64,000 bases of DNA, taken from positions 83,766-147,765 of the forward strand of contig JAVYIG010004955.1 of assembly GCA_035222895.1 (NCBI GenBank), written 5' to 3'. The position numbers and the translations under genes are program-made. Below the pieces are notes generated by a model. The model worked only from the letters and a program-made list of their open reading frames with translations. It was not told the origin of the DNA and did no database searches. Below, piece after piece: positions 38,376-51,410 of this stretch. The DNA comes from Strongylocentrotus droebachiensis (taxonomy: Eukaryota; Echinodermata; Echinoidea; Camarodonta; Strongylocentrotidae). Numbering within the stretch: the stretch's first letter is position 1; every line of letters starts with the position of its first letter.

Positions 38376-39342
38376 AGACTATATGGATATAATTTATGTG
38401 GATAGAGAACATGGGGAATATGAGTGATAGATAGAAATAAACAGACAAATGCTTGCAGATGAGAAAAGAATATTGCAAGCTTTAAAAGGGAAGTTAGAAA
38501 AATGAGAGAAACTAGAAATTGTTGCATGCTTTAATAAAACAATGAAGGAAAATGGCGAAAGAAAATATAAAAGACAGTTAGGGAAGAGCGAGATAGAAAG
38601 AGCGGATGATCCATGTACATACGGGATAGAGCGAAAGTGATAGACAGAGAGATAAATAGATTGATGCTTTCAGAACATAGAATGAGAATAATGCTGCAGG
38701 CTAAATTGTTGAAAGGATAAGTCAATACTCGATATCCGATGGTAAAATACAAACGGGCAGAAGAGACGGGGAAGCCATGGTAATACGAAGACTTTAAGGA
38801 GATGGAGAAATGAGATAATTTTCTTCTAGAGCTGGGGACTTGGATGCTGCTAAGGTAACCATGGCAACATATAGAAGTTTTTCATCAAGTAAATGTCAAA
38901 AGTGTCCTACTTTAATGTGAACAGCGTATTATGTTACATGAAGGCCTATCAGAAGTAAAGTGCTACGGTGAATAATGAAATATACGATTTGTAACAAATC
39001 TAAACAAAAGATTCATAACTTAGAAAAGAAATAGGCCTACTTAACTTTACTTTTTTCTCCTTTATAAGTATCAACAGCTGTTAAAAAACATACGGGTGGG
39101 CTTTTGACTGGGCAATGAAGTATATAATTCTACTGTTTTCAAGCGTAATTTGGTTAATAAATCGACAAATGCACATACCTTTCCAGTTAATATGAATCCG
39201 TAACATACGACGGTGTATTGAATCCAGTTACTTCGGCATGTATAGTAAATCCAAATAGAAAGCGAGAATTCCCTGGTACGCATACACTCCACGAAAAAGT
39301 ATTAGACGCCTGACTTATTCCAAAAATGTGCACTCCGCGAAC

Positions 39343-39396
39343 TGGGAGATATCGGCGGGATGCTTTTGGCTCAAAGTGTCGTCGGCGTATCTCCCA
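39343..39396. repeat. Inverted repeat in a CpG-richer block
   Basis: TGGGAGATA (39343-39351) and TATCTCCCA (39388-39396) are exact complements separated by 36 bp that include TCGGCGGGA and GTCGGCG. A reverse CCAAT box (GTGATTGGC) follows at about 39461-39469. Possible regulatory block; no gene is attached. Confidence 0.5.
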
Positions 39397-40571
39397 CGAA
39401 AAGTTGACTGGTTGTACAACATGCGTGAGTAATTACGAACATGTGATGTCACGGGAGGGTTGTGATTGGCTGCTTACGGTGGAGTGGTGGACGCCTCGTC
39501 TATATTTCATGTGTGCCTGTGTGGAGAGATTGATAAGTGAGAGATAGGTAGAAGTATTAATGAGGAGACAATGAAGGTGGAGGCTAGCAAGCTTAGAAAA
39601 GTGAACATACTAACATTCGAAAACCGACCAAACAAAATGTAAATACTCTGTGAATGAGAACAACGATGTAGGTTTTCATCTGAAACATGCAAAATCTAAA
39701 ACGATTTAAAAATTGTTTGAATATTCCAACAAAGTAGAAGCAATCCTTTATTTACTGTTAATGCCAATACGTGATGAAAGCGAAATGTGTCTTAAGCTAT
39801 CTTATCCTAACTTCTACAAATCAACGCGTGACTACCGATGATTATAAATAATGCTTTTGCATCATCTCTTTGAGAACCAATTTGAAACAATTACACAATT
39901 GACTTGTAGTGGCAGATATTCACTGCAGGTCTACACTACAAATCGATTTTTAATAGTTTTCAATAGACCGAAGGATTTCTAAAACTGTTCGTAAAGAATT
40001 CATGTGGAACGCCAGAGAAAAAAAATGATGAGAAAGGATTGGGAGGAGAAAGAAGAGGGGGAAGGGGGGGGGGGAGGAACCACCAACTTTCATTATCCGG
40101 GCAGCGGAAGCGGCGACAGGGTTCCTTAAATCACCCTCAATCCCCTTTCATATTTGCGCACCTGTTCACGGATTTGTCGCTCTTCATAATATTATGCCGT
40201 GAATATTTCTCTAATTGGCGCCGTTTCTAAGCTCCGTTTATGCGAGCTGGTTTACATTAGTCAATCACTTTCAAGCGCATATCGTTCAACACCATGGCAT
40301 GCCGTAGGTTAAGCTTGTCAATTATCAAGATGTCAAAAATAAAATACCGCACTCCCTTCCACTGGTATACTAATATTTCATTGAATTTTCTCACACCTTG
40401 GACAGTATTTCAACGACAATGGTGCATGCAACAGCTATATAGACGATGGTAAACCTAACTTTGTTAAACGATGCTCAGAACTCGCTAAACGGTATTACGC
40501 AATAATTCGTATAGGACATTCCATGTAATGAATTACAATATCATTTGGAGACATGGTTTATATGTTTAAAA

Positions 40572-40653
40572 AAGTTCCACACATTTTAAACTCTTTGAAA
40601 AAATACTGATGATAAGTTCCCCACATTTGTAACTCTTTGAAAAATACAGATGA
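40572..40653 (+). repeat. 42-bp tandem duplication (two copies)
   Basis: Units at 40572-40613 and 40614-40653 share AAGTTCC(A/C)CACATTT, AACTCTTTGAAAAA and ATAC(T/A)GATGA. They differ by a few substitutions and small indels. Confidence 0.85.
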
Positions 40654-41390
40654 GATAAATGTATTCATAAATACTAATAAAAAAATATGAAAGCAAATGC
40701 ACACAATTTGACGCGTTTGACACGATACAAGATACATGTATATACGAGAATTTATGCTATATACGCTGTCATATACAAATACTATGAATTCCGATTGTAA
40801 CTGCAGTATTATGTTGATTAAATTGCAGCACTGCAGCATATCGAATCGTAACTCTAATCATATATGATCAACCTTTTCCATAAAGAGAACATAGAAATAT
40901 GTTATACAACCTAATATCACCTGCTTTAGCGTTTTCTCTTTACATTTCGAGTCGATAAAACAAATATAAAAAACCACTTCATGGATGATGGATGACACAC
41001 TTGCATGACCAAATCTAGCTCCGCCTCATCATGTTACCCATCATGCATCTCTCTCTCATTAAACAAGATCATCTTGAGAGCTTGAGAGAGCTCAAGAGAG
41101 CAGCTTGTGAAAATCAATGCTTCTCATCTCTACCTTACATATCTCATGAATAAAATACTCATCCATACACCGGCGCGCAAAATCACTAAAACACTAGCGG
41201 AAAGAAACTTGTAACTGTACCTAGGACACGTGATACTAGAGGGATTTGGGCACACTTTTTTTTATTTATATGATTTTGATCGAAGAAATAGGTGAATTAA
41301 AGAGTTGGAGGAATGACTCACGCATGCGGCAAGTGTTTGTAATTGAAGATTCTGTTTCAGAGTGTGACCAGAGGAAGTAGCAGAAATGAA

Positions 41391-41697
41391 AAAGCAAATA
41401 GAAGATGGGTAAAATAAAGGAGGAAAAAATAGATAGTGGAGACAGGATTTTCAGGTGGAGAGGTAAGCCAGACATGATGCATATGCATGGTGTATTTTAC
41501 TCTCGTCAATGGTCAGAGTATTGGAATGACACAGCTTAAAGGTGCATCGTGGTCTTCGGCCATCAACGCAAGTACTGGTCGCTTGAACAAAGTTTAGCCA
41601 ATCTACGAATTTTAACAGAAAACGATTAGTTTGGGAAGAAGTTTTGATTTGAAGAACTATTTAATTTGAAAGCAAATAGAAGATGGGTAAAATAAAG
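41391..41697 (+). repeat. Perfect 29-bp direct repeat bracketing 249 bp
   Basis: The 29-mer at 41391-41419 (starting AAAGCAAATAGAAGATGG, ending AAAATAAAG) is identical to 41669-41697. The 249 bp between shows no terminal inverted repeat, poly-A tail, A/B boxes or coding frame. A 29-bp identity in otherwise worn DNA implies a recent local duplication or a long target duplication. Confidence 0.85.
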
Positions 41698-41849
41698 ACC
41701 ATATACTTTTAGGCATAAACTGTATGCGGTGTTTAGGACATATCGGTTTGTGCGCGCGTGAGTGTAATTATTTATTTTACCATGTTTACAAAATTTATCA
41801 TTCAGATCTGATTACTTGCTTAAGGGACAACCTCCACCATCCAAAATAC

Positions 41850-41917
41850 ATGACTCGGATTCGAAGTCGTGTGAGTTGACAGGAATACAAAAATTGACCA
41901 CTACACCAACGTACAGC
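41850..41917 (-). mobile_element. tRNA-like SINE head, decayed
   Basis: On the minus strand, TGGTGTAGTGG fits the A-box TRGYNNANNNG, and CTTCGAATCC about 35 bp later is a B-box with one change in its first bases. The stretch between resembles a tRNA anticodon arm (CCTGTCAACTCA) but does not close into a clean cloverleaf. The 3' body is short or unrecognisable. Confidence 0.5.
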
Positions 41918-42713
41918 AGTGTTTTCTACCAACACACGATGCTGTGTTTGCAAATGAGATCTGTGAAGAAAAAAAAATTAGATTAATGTTATTAGCAAAA
42001 TAAAAGATGTGATTTTGGCGCATCACCTGATAAACGTGATGAATAATCATTAAAGTATTCCATGAGGGTAACATTATGGAATTTCAAAATATCTCAGACC
42101 TGATTGAGTCCGAATAAACGATTTGTTCTCTCCAACCATGGACCTACTACATGCTCCAACTATCTTAAGTAAAACTTGTAGATATTCACATAGATAAAGG
42201 CAGGAAAACACACACAGCTTACCACCCTTACACACAGCCATAAACCTACTGTATGAAGGACGCATTCACGCACACACACGCCTAAACACACACACCCACC
42301 TACAAACTTCGATCACACCTTTAAAATCTAAAAACGGTGACGCGGGGAGACCCCGGTAAACCGCCGCCACAGATGCAGACGACACCCAGGTGAAATTCCC
42401 CTGAGGCCCCTCTCTTTGGCGCCACTTTCACTTCTGTCTGGTTCAACGTCCGCGCACGCCCGCTCGCTAATGTAATGAGTGAATGAAGAAGAAGAAGCAG
42501 GAGCGGGGATGTGGTTTTTCTTTTTCTTCCTCTGGTTATGGTAAGGTGATGTGTTCAGGATGAGATGGAGGAAATGAATGGCAGATACACTTTTGTATTG
42601 ATCGTAGGCCTGACTTAGCCCGGGAGAATATTGGTGTGAGATGGTGAGATAACTAGAGCGGATAAGATGCATCAAGTCTCTATACTCCACCCAACATGCC
42701 CAATGTTTCTCTC

Positions 42714-42743
42714 TTTTTCACTCTCCCTCTCCCATCCCCCTCT

Positions 42744-42781
<38 letters not shown>

Positions 42782-42832
42782 ATCCTTCTTGCATTCTCTC
42801 TCTCCACATCTCTCCCTCTCTATTTTATCCAA
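42714..42832 (+). repeat. Polypyrimidine tract with (CT)n core
   Basis: About 120 bp almost purely C and T, with an uninterrupted CT run at 42748-42777. The Ser/Leu/Pro frames through it are artefacts. Confidence 0.85.
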
Positions 42833-43366
42833 TGCATCTCCATGGTTCCTCTCTTTTTTTGTAGACTCTTTTGGCCACATTTACACCCACAGAGTGTGCT
42901 TTTCGACGCCATCATTCTTCCAAGTATTCAAATTCTCTCACATTTTTACTTATAACACTAAAATCAACTTACGCAAGTATGTAACGTTAGCGACAAAAGT
43001 ATCCCTGTTCATTTATACAAATCTGAAATAAAACAGAAATTATATTTTGAGTCCTGTAACATTTCGATGCGTTACTCCTATTTTGGAATATTAGAACCAC
43101 CCGTTTCACTTTGGTCTTAAGTTTCCGTCATCAATTTAACATTCAATATCTTCTAAATTTGGTTTCTACCCAATATTTCAATTAATATCGTATATAGCAT
43201 GTTCCTCTCATGTGTGTCTCCCGCATCAGGTGAATCTGTCACAGACGGTTAAATGCTGAGCTGCAGACCACTTTTTGGATGACTTCATCATAAACTAATC
43301 ATCGAGTCACGCTCCAATTACCACAACCCTAACAGACTCACGACTGAAGACTCTCTTTACCTGTCC

Positions 43367-43570
43367 CCGATTCCATTCCATCTTGAACCCTTCATCCTCT
43401 GCCATCTCTATTTTCTCTCTCGAACCCCCATTCCCTTTGTTCCGCTTTCTTTGATCCCTCGTTTTCTCCTCTCCCCTCTCCCTTTTGTCGATTTCTCCCA
43501 TTTTATTTCCCCTCTCACCCTCTCCCTGACTTTCCCCTCCCCTTTCTCTCTCTCTTTCTCACTCTCTTAC
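43367..43570 (+). repeat. Polypyrimidine-rich region
   Basis: About 200 bp of strong C/T bias on the plus strand with several CTCTC and CCCTCTCC words but no long pure microsatellite. Confidence 0.7.
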
Positions 43571-46339
43571 TTTCACGTTTGTCACACTACTTATGTCACT
43601 AAATATTGATCCATTTGAAGCAAAAACATAAACCAAAGATACATCATTTCAATCTGTCATCGAGCAGGGAAAAAAAGGTTTGATTTTAGAAGTTCACTTT
43701 GATACCCAACATTACAATTTTGTAAACAACCTCGAAACATCCATTGTTTGGGATTTTAATAGTTCGACCATGTTGTAATTTGAAAAAGAAATTAAGTTTG
43801 GGCAAGTCATTGCCTGCATCTAATAGAAATGGGCCTGAATGATTTTTAATTTTTAATATTTGTTTGTTGTCTTGTTAATACATACCGTAGTTACTGAGCA
43901 CACTGTTTTCTAAAAACACTAAAACCATTACAATCTAAATTTACGGTATCAGGCACATACTTTAAAAAAAACTAACATGATATAAAGAGGCATCGATATG
44001 TATATTATATCCGTGGAAAGTTAAGTAACTTCTCAAGTGTAAACACAAATCTTCCCTGCGGTAGAAAAAGAAAATTACTCGCCTGTCTGCCCTTTGCTTC
44101 TCTTCAGGTACTCTAACATTCATGAGTTGGGATCAGGGTATTCGCAAATGTTGATTTGTTTTCCCTTTTATAGCTTCACCATATTCCCAAGTTGCCTCTA
44201 TTTCTACACGACTGGTCTGATACTGAGCGGCGATGCATGGTGTGTTGGCTAGTCAGCCTACGTACCGTGTAATCCGACAGGAAACATAGAACAGAAATGT
44301 GGTGCTTTAAGTGCCACAGGCCACCAACACACAAAGGTCACAGATAGAGTTTGGAACTTTGTTCAGATTATCCTTTGGAAAAGGCCCCCCAAAACCTTCC
44401 CTTTACGAAAAATATGTCTCTTTTTTTGCAGTTCGACATTTAAAGCAATAGTGTTTCTTGGTAGTCTGTATATTTGTCATTGGCATTTCAGGGCTACACA
44501 GGTTAATATATACAATTTCAAACCACATCGAAACTTGAAGCAAATTATGAAATATTGCACTAAGTCCTTACATCGGAAATCCATCATCCGAGCAGAAACA
44601 ATTGAGGGGATGACATCATCAGCTCACAAATTGCACACAGCTTATGCGATACGCATCACTGTTTCATTGAATTATGCGAAACTTTCAAAAAAAAAATTTC
44701 ATCCGATATTTATTAAGCTTTCACTATGTTGTTAAATTTTTCTCTAGTTATTCAATTCAACTTGTAAAAGGGCCGGACTTGCCTTTTAAATGACTACATT
44801 TGATATCAACAAATTAGCTATAGCGATTGTTTTTTTTTATACCTCGTTTTATGAAAAAGAGTCCGAGTGCGCACAATAAATAAGTTTTTTAAATAGTTAC
44901 TTCATATCTACGTACGACGTAAATCCATATCCTGCTCAGACTCTTATAAATCAAATCTTTTACCATGCGTATATTCCTTAATATGAGATTACTAATAATA
45001 ACTCTATACGGGACAACACCAACCACCCCATGTGGTTCTACACCCAACAGTTCCATGTTCGATTTAAGGATAAAGTTGAGTTTTGGTCATGCGATTGCAT
45101 TGTGAAAGAAACGGTGTGGTATCGATCAGAAAAAGTTTTTCATGTAGCATATAGGTATGCAAGGTTCTGGAATCATCAAAATGATAAGAAATTTGGCCCA
45201 GTCTTGATAAAAGAAAGAAGCACTGTACACAGAAAGATGTATGTAGGACTACACAAACATGTGGCTTAAAAATGAGGCCCACATTTTAAAGCTATTACAT
45301 GTCATATTTAAATATAACGACAGTTGTAGAGCTATGCTTTTCAGGGAACATTTTTTCTCTGGTGTTCTTCCCCACTTTTAAAATAACAATGAAAATGCTC
45401 ACAAATTACTTTTCACCTCTCCCCAGAACTCAACCTTCTCTTTAAGCCCATGTCACGACTACAGTATATAGCTGACAAATTTGCCCGCTGTTTATGTCCA
45501 ACCTGACTAGACTAATTCGCTGCTTTTCATCACTGAGTTCATTTAAGGCCACCTTATCAACCCAGTTTGTTTATATGGTTTAGGTGAAGCTCAGCCGGGT
45601 AGACAAGAGTATTTGGTTTGTTTAGAAGGAGCGTATGAAGTGAGTGCAAGGTTACGGCCAAGATATGTGATCTTAAACTTAAAGGTGTAGTTTGACTGAT
45701 TTCGGCTCTTGAGAATATCTAAATGATACATGTATAAAGCATATCCTGGGACGATCATTACTGTAATCATGTAAAAAATAAAGAAAAATGATGAAGTGAA
45801 TATATCATTATCATTGAACATCACAAGGATATCAAAGATTTATATGGGGAAAACGGTTTGACCGAGTCATATTTTTATCAGATGATTTAGAAATAAGCGC
45901 CATTTTCCCTTAAAAGTCCCCAAGACTAAACAATTGGCATTGATCATAGGTAGCATTAGAAACATTCTCTAAATATTATTTCACTTTAGCTATGTTCATT
46001 TCAAACGAAATTTACAAGCCACATCATTTTCATTTTCGATGATGAAAATCATCTTATGATTTTAGTGACATCTTTCCACGACGCTGTTTACTTATAGGGC
46101 TTGGTAACAAAACAGGAAAGAGCAAAATTAACTAACGATCATTCCAGTTTCATTCCTGTAAAAATTTGGGTCTATACTTATCTACGTTAGATGTTGAATT
46201 AGGATGTGTTAATGGAATTTTTTAAAAATAATGTTGTGAGTCTGTCCTTATCGTGTATATATGGATCTGTTTGTACGGTACATTGGCGTAACTTAAAGTT
46301 CCAGTCGCGGGGGGGGGGGGGGTGTATGTTAGATGGGAT

Positions 46340-46816
46340 CAGTGGCGTACGCAGGATTTTTTCAAGGGGGGGGGGGGTTAAAATCGGGTCCAAAATTTCG
46401 CAACGACTCAGGAAATTTTTTAAATCGCGCCGGCCAAAAAGTCGCTCACAGGGGGGGGGGGGGGGGGGGGGGGGGGGTAAGCGGACACTTTTTTTTTTTT
46501 AGGGAGTCCAAAAAAAATCGCAACGACTCAGCCAGCCGAAAAGTCGCTCAGTGGGGGGGGGGGGGGGGGGGGGGGAGGGGGGGTAAGCGGACACTTTTTT
46601 TTTTTTTTTGGTCCCAAAAAAATCGCAACGACTCAACCGACCGCTGAATAAGCGGAGGGGGGGGGGGTAAGATCACCTTTCTTAGGTCAGCCATGGGGTA
46701 AAAAAAAAAAATCCAAAGGGGGGGGGGGGTTTAGGTTTTTTTTAGGGGGGTTTACACACATAAAAATACCAAAGGTGGGGGTTAACCCCCCAAACACCCC
46801 CCTGCGTACGCGCCTG
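46340..46816. mobile_element. hAT-like non-autonomous element with perfect 8-bp target duplication
   Basis: 477 bp. The left terminus CAGTGGCGTACGCAGG and right terminus (reverse complement CAGGCGCGTACGCAGG) match at 14 of 16 positions. Both are flanked by GATGGGAT (46332-46339 and 46817-46824), an exact 8-bp target duplication typical of hAT. The interior holds three related units at 120- and 105-bp spacing, marked by CAACGACTCA at 46401, 46521 and 46626. Each includes AAGTCGCTCA, a long G run, TAAGCGGA and a T run. It has no transposase. The clean duplication suggests a fairly recent insertion. Confidence 0.88.
46392..46662 (+). repeat. Internal G-run repeats of the hAT-like element
   Basis: Three diverged units, each with CGCAACGACTCA. 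G tracts of about 26, 22 and 10 bases (46451-46477, 46554-46583, 46657-46667) are G-quadruplex-prone and will be unstable in sequencing, so the exact lengths may be unreliable. Confidence 0.75.
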
Positions 46817-49800
46817 GATGGGATGCGATGTATACACAGGGCATGCAGGGGTCTGACTGTGTTATCTTCTCACGATTTCCTCACCATTTCTCAATTCTTC
46901 TCTCCCTCTCTCACTCTGTTGTTCCATTCGAATGAGATTATTTACCATGGCGCTTTGCTACTATGCCTTTTATATAATTAAACTCGTAATTTCGATATTT
47001 TTTTTTAAATTTCCTTAGGCCTAAAATGTTCATGGGGGTCTGCAAACAATTCGACATGAAGACAAAACAACAAAATCATTAAGGTACGCTAATAAATTCA
47101 AACACGATGCAACATTCATGCACTTACGAACATTAAGTGAAACAAATACCAACAGGCCTGCTTTCGTCAACCGGTGCAATTTGTAACATCATCCTCCATA
47201 TTGACGAAAATTAACCCTCCGCGGTAGATTGCCAATTTAAAGAGCAGAATGACACTTAACTCCTTGCGCATGATTGCTCGGGGCTCGTTTTGGAAACGCG
47301 AGCGGGATTTCCGTGGAAGTATTTTTCGGACTCATTCGTGAATGAAGAATCGCCGTGTAAATTTGCGGAAACGATCTCCAATAAATTATCGGCTGGATTG
47401 GCGGAATGCGATATCTTTCAGCCCTCCAGACCGAAAATTGATTTTGCCCTGGCTCTCCACCACTATCACCTGCACATGTTCATTTCTAGATAGAAAGAGT
47501 TTAAAATCATGTTTCGCAAGATTCCAGAACTTCATATCTTCAGATGATGTATTGTACATCAAATAATGTTATTTCCCATACACGTATGTCTCTCAGGTGA
47601 AATAAATAAATGTAACTTTAATAATTGAGGTAATAATAAAATACATTTATACTCTAAGCAGAAATGAATGGAAAAACGACTCCAATTTTATAAACAAGAT
47701 GCTTGTAGATAGTGTCAGAAAACGATTCTTTTTAAAGACATAGCTGAACCTTCCAAAAATAATTTGGGAACATTGATACAATCGACTATACCAATCCGTA
47801 ATTATCTGTCATCTTTCTAGTGTAATATCCCCCCAAAGAAAATACCCACAATAACATTATACATGCATTCAAGTCTGCAAGCAATGTATGTGTAGTCTTT
47901 AAATACTGATTGGTATAGATTGAACCAAATATGTGTGACATGGAAAGACATTAAAAGCGGTGACTCCGTAAAGGATTAATCTCTAATGTCCGGTCACAGG
48001 CCTCGCATGCTTCCCCTATACGCCGTATTTATCCCCGACTCATCTCCTCTGTTTCAAGTATTTTTCTAGGAATGTGACATCATTATAATATTTATTTTAG
48101 GTTAAAGTTTAACACGTTAGAGTGTTTTTAGATTAACGGAAAGTGCTGAAACGAGTCCCCCCCCCCCCCCACAAAGCGCTATAAGATTCATGTTATTATG
48201 TGATGCTATTAAAGTGCCCCTGCATTGGGCGATGGAAGTTAATTTCTTACGCAATAACGTGAGATGATTTTCTAGTATAGTTATATCCTGACATGAATTG
48301 TGTTCTAAAGTCCATAACCATTTTGTAATGCCAAATAGTGCATTTCTCTAAGGGTGCAAAAGCCTCAGACGGAGTCCAATGTTGACATGAAAGTTAGTTC
48401 TGCTGTTGAGACATTCTAAGGTTTAAAAGTTCAATTTGTATTGGTTTAGAAGTTCAAAACTGTTTATGTCTGATAACCTGTCCCTTCTCCAATATATATT
48501 ACCTAGGGCTTTGGGTATTGTTGTGTATTCGTTTCAATCTAAAAATTTAAAGTAACAATCAACAATGGAATAAAAAGACATATCTTGCTTTTCCATTGAT
48601 TATATGAATATTCACTTTTAAAGTTTAACAGACCAAATCCATGACTTCCATGAAACCATTACTTGCATACATTAATCATGGATTATAAATGGACAAAAAG
48701 TTTAAATTGGCAGTTCATACTGCTTTCCACTCGCATAATGTACACAGATCAGATATGGATGCAACGTATTGATCATCTACATTGTAAGTCGAATAAAGGT
48801 ACGAAGGGCTATTTGAGGTCATCTTATTCAGAACTACTCAAGTCTATCTCAATTTGGACTCCTCTTTGTTAGGGCTTACAACTAAAAATGAAATGAATAG
48901 CCTTATATATTACTATTTCAAAAAGAGATTATACACCTACAACAAGTCGAGTTCTCCCCCTTTATTTTGCTAAATGGTATGATACAGCAGCTAAAATAAC
49001 ACGACGCCGACCAGGGTAGGCGGGGACTATGGACGCATTGTTCAGGGATAAAAAGAGACTGAAATTTGTCACATCTCATATGTAATTGACGTTGATGGAT
49101 TGGTATCGGACGCACCGAGAATGGATCACCTGCGGCTATTCTCCATTTCTGCATCCCCTTCACATGCTTTTCTCCGTACAACCCCTCTCATTTATCTTCT
49201 CTTCTTTTTTGTCGATGAAAGATTGAATTACAGATCACTGAAGTTTTACATGTATAACAGACGGTATCTAGAATCACATGCATTTCTCCAACATAACACG
49301 TTAGGTCTAAGAGAGAGGCAAATACAGTCACGACCTCTTGATTTTTTTTCTAAGGTCCACAGACTGTCTGCTATCATTTTTTAAGTAGAAATTCGATCGG
49401 CAAATCACTTTAAAATGTGCACCATTCTAGATCATGCAAGCTTTCATATAAGCAAAGCCACCAAGTAGAACCGACATAAAACTCAATAGATTTGTGGGCA
49501 CATTAATCAAGCATATTATGATTATCGAACAGTAAAATCACGTAAAGGATAAACATTGTTTGAACATTTTGTAATCATAGATATAATACAAAAAAATGAA
49601 CGAAACATATTTGTTCGTGCGCTATTATTATATAGATCGACAACTAGCATCAAAACGTGTTTCTTTTCAATACTTCTTTGAAATTTGAAAATGGAATAGG
49701 ATTAGAAAATTCAAATCTCAATTTCAAGAGTAAAAGCAATTTTAACTTATCATGCAGTTTCCCTATAAGGTGACTTACCACACATTATAGGACTACACCT

Positions 49801-51268
49801 GCGGAATGCATGTGACATCCATAAGATCTCCAAAAAGGCAATGTCACGTAGGGACAGTTTTAAAATGTGAAATGGGCTCAAAATAATGAAAGAAACAAGT
49901 TCACTCATCTACGTGGCATTTATTGCAAATAATGGAGCTGATTGCCCGAGGTAATGTCTTCCAATAACATGAAAAATGTGAGCCTGTAACATTTCCCTGT
50001 TGGAAGTAAAGAAACAGGTAAATGCGAGAGGGATGCTGGCGATGATGAACATGGGTGACAAAAGGCAGGGCGGATACAGGACTCCTTCCAAATGGTGGAA
50101 AGGGTGGGGGTACAATGCTAAAGAAAATTCTGAAGAAAGAACCAAAAGCAATTTTACAAAATTCCTTTTGACTCTCCCACTTGAACGCGGAAGGGGAGGT
50201 GTAAAACTTTTAAGAACTACGGGGCACATAATTATTTCATTTACCTAAAATGTGCCACTTGATTTTTAAAAGGGTCCGGTTTTGCTGCCCACCCAAATCC
50301 ACCAGTGACTACAGGGACGGGGGGAGTTGTTATTAGAAAGATGAGGCAGGTGGTAAAATAAGGGGCTTATGAAATGCGGCATGCTTTCAATCTCTTTTTT
50401 TTTTCTCCATGTCTAGTGTTATCTTTGTTGGGATGAGTATTTAGGACAATAAAAGGGAAAGTTTGTGTTTTATTTTGTAGACCTTAGGAAATAGGTTTTG
50501 GGGAATATATCTTGTGGAAAGTGTTCTCTAGTTTATGCCTCAGGTATGGTTTGGAATTTTCTTTTCTTTTCCATTCTGTTGGGGGTTAATGTGTGTTTTT
50601 TTTTGTAATAAACATTCCATTTCATTTTGCTTCATTTTCATACTGAATAAAGGTTTTGAAAGATAACAAGATGTGTGACTTACTGTTTAGAAAAATAATA
50701 ATTCCCATAAAGATATACTTCAACGGGGAGAATTTGCGGACGCGGTTAGCTGAATATTTTGTCATCAGGCAAACGAGAAGATAGCACTTAGATAGCTCCT
50801 TCCACTTTTGATCACGATAATATTTTATTTTCTTTCAACCTTCAGCCCATGCCTGGTATATGGTAGATGTAAAAGATATCAGAACAGCTAAAATTAATAT
50901 AGGACAGATAACACCTTTCTGCTCATACAAAGGGCAGTGAAGAGAAAGATAGTCAAAACGTGTAAATATCACGTATGGTGCTTTTTCGGCGCCCTCCTTT
51001 CTAGAACAAGGTATATCGTTTTCAGTGCAGCATGCCGTTGTTCAATGTGTTGGTACCATGGATACGAATTCGTATTACATATCCATATTTGTTTACCCGT
51101 TATATACCGAAATAAAACTCCATATCCATCTTTTCGTGCCTGAATCCTCTTTCTAATTCTAGAGTTGTTTTTTAAAGAAATTGAATACCTCACATTCTGT
51201 TCTATGTTTATCCACTTCAACTTCTTTTTAAATAATGTCTTTCGTATGCCTCTCTCTCAAGTCGCGCG

Positions 51269-51410
51269 CTCTCTCTCTCTCTCTCTCTCTCACTGTGTTA
51301 CCTGCCACACACTCACACACACAACCACACACACACACACGCACTCACGCATAGGCCCACAAAAACACACACACACTCTTCTCACTCTCTCTCTCTCTCT
51401 CTCTCTCTGT
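51269..51410 (+). repeat. Compound (CT)n-(CA)n-(CT)n microsatellite
   Basis: A pure CT run at 51269-51290, an imperfect CA array at about 51307-51376, then a second CT run at about 51384-51408. Confidence 0.9.

Larger units (their letters stand above)
32272..46339. other. Non-coding DNA, central-right block
   Basis: About 14 kb with no recognised gene. Contents: poly-C near 33500-33514, a candidate promoter/first exon at 35830-36090, a TG-rich microsatellite (37177-37226), a long purine-rich tract (38040-38375), a 9-bp inverted pair around a CpG-richer block at 39343-39396, a 42-bp tandem duplication (40572-40653), an exact 29-bp direct repeat (41391-41697), a third SINE-like tRNA remnant (41850-41917), and pyrimidine tracts at 42714-42832 and 43367-43570. 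I see nothing specific in the intervals between these. Confidence 0.55.

Noticed and set aside
37867-38527. Long minus-strand frames (up to 203 codons) rich in Ser, Leu and Pro
   Set aside because: They are caused by the GA-rich tract; overlapping frames are all open and of low complexity.
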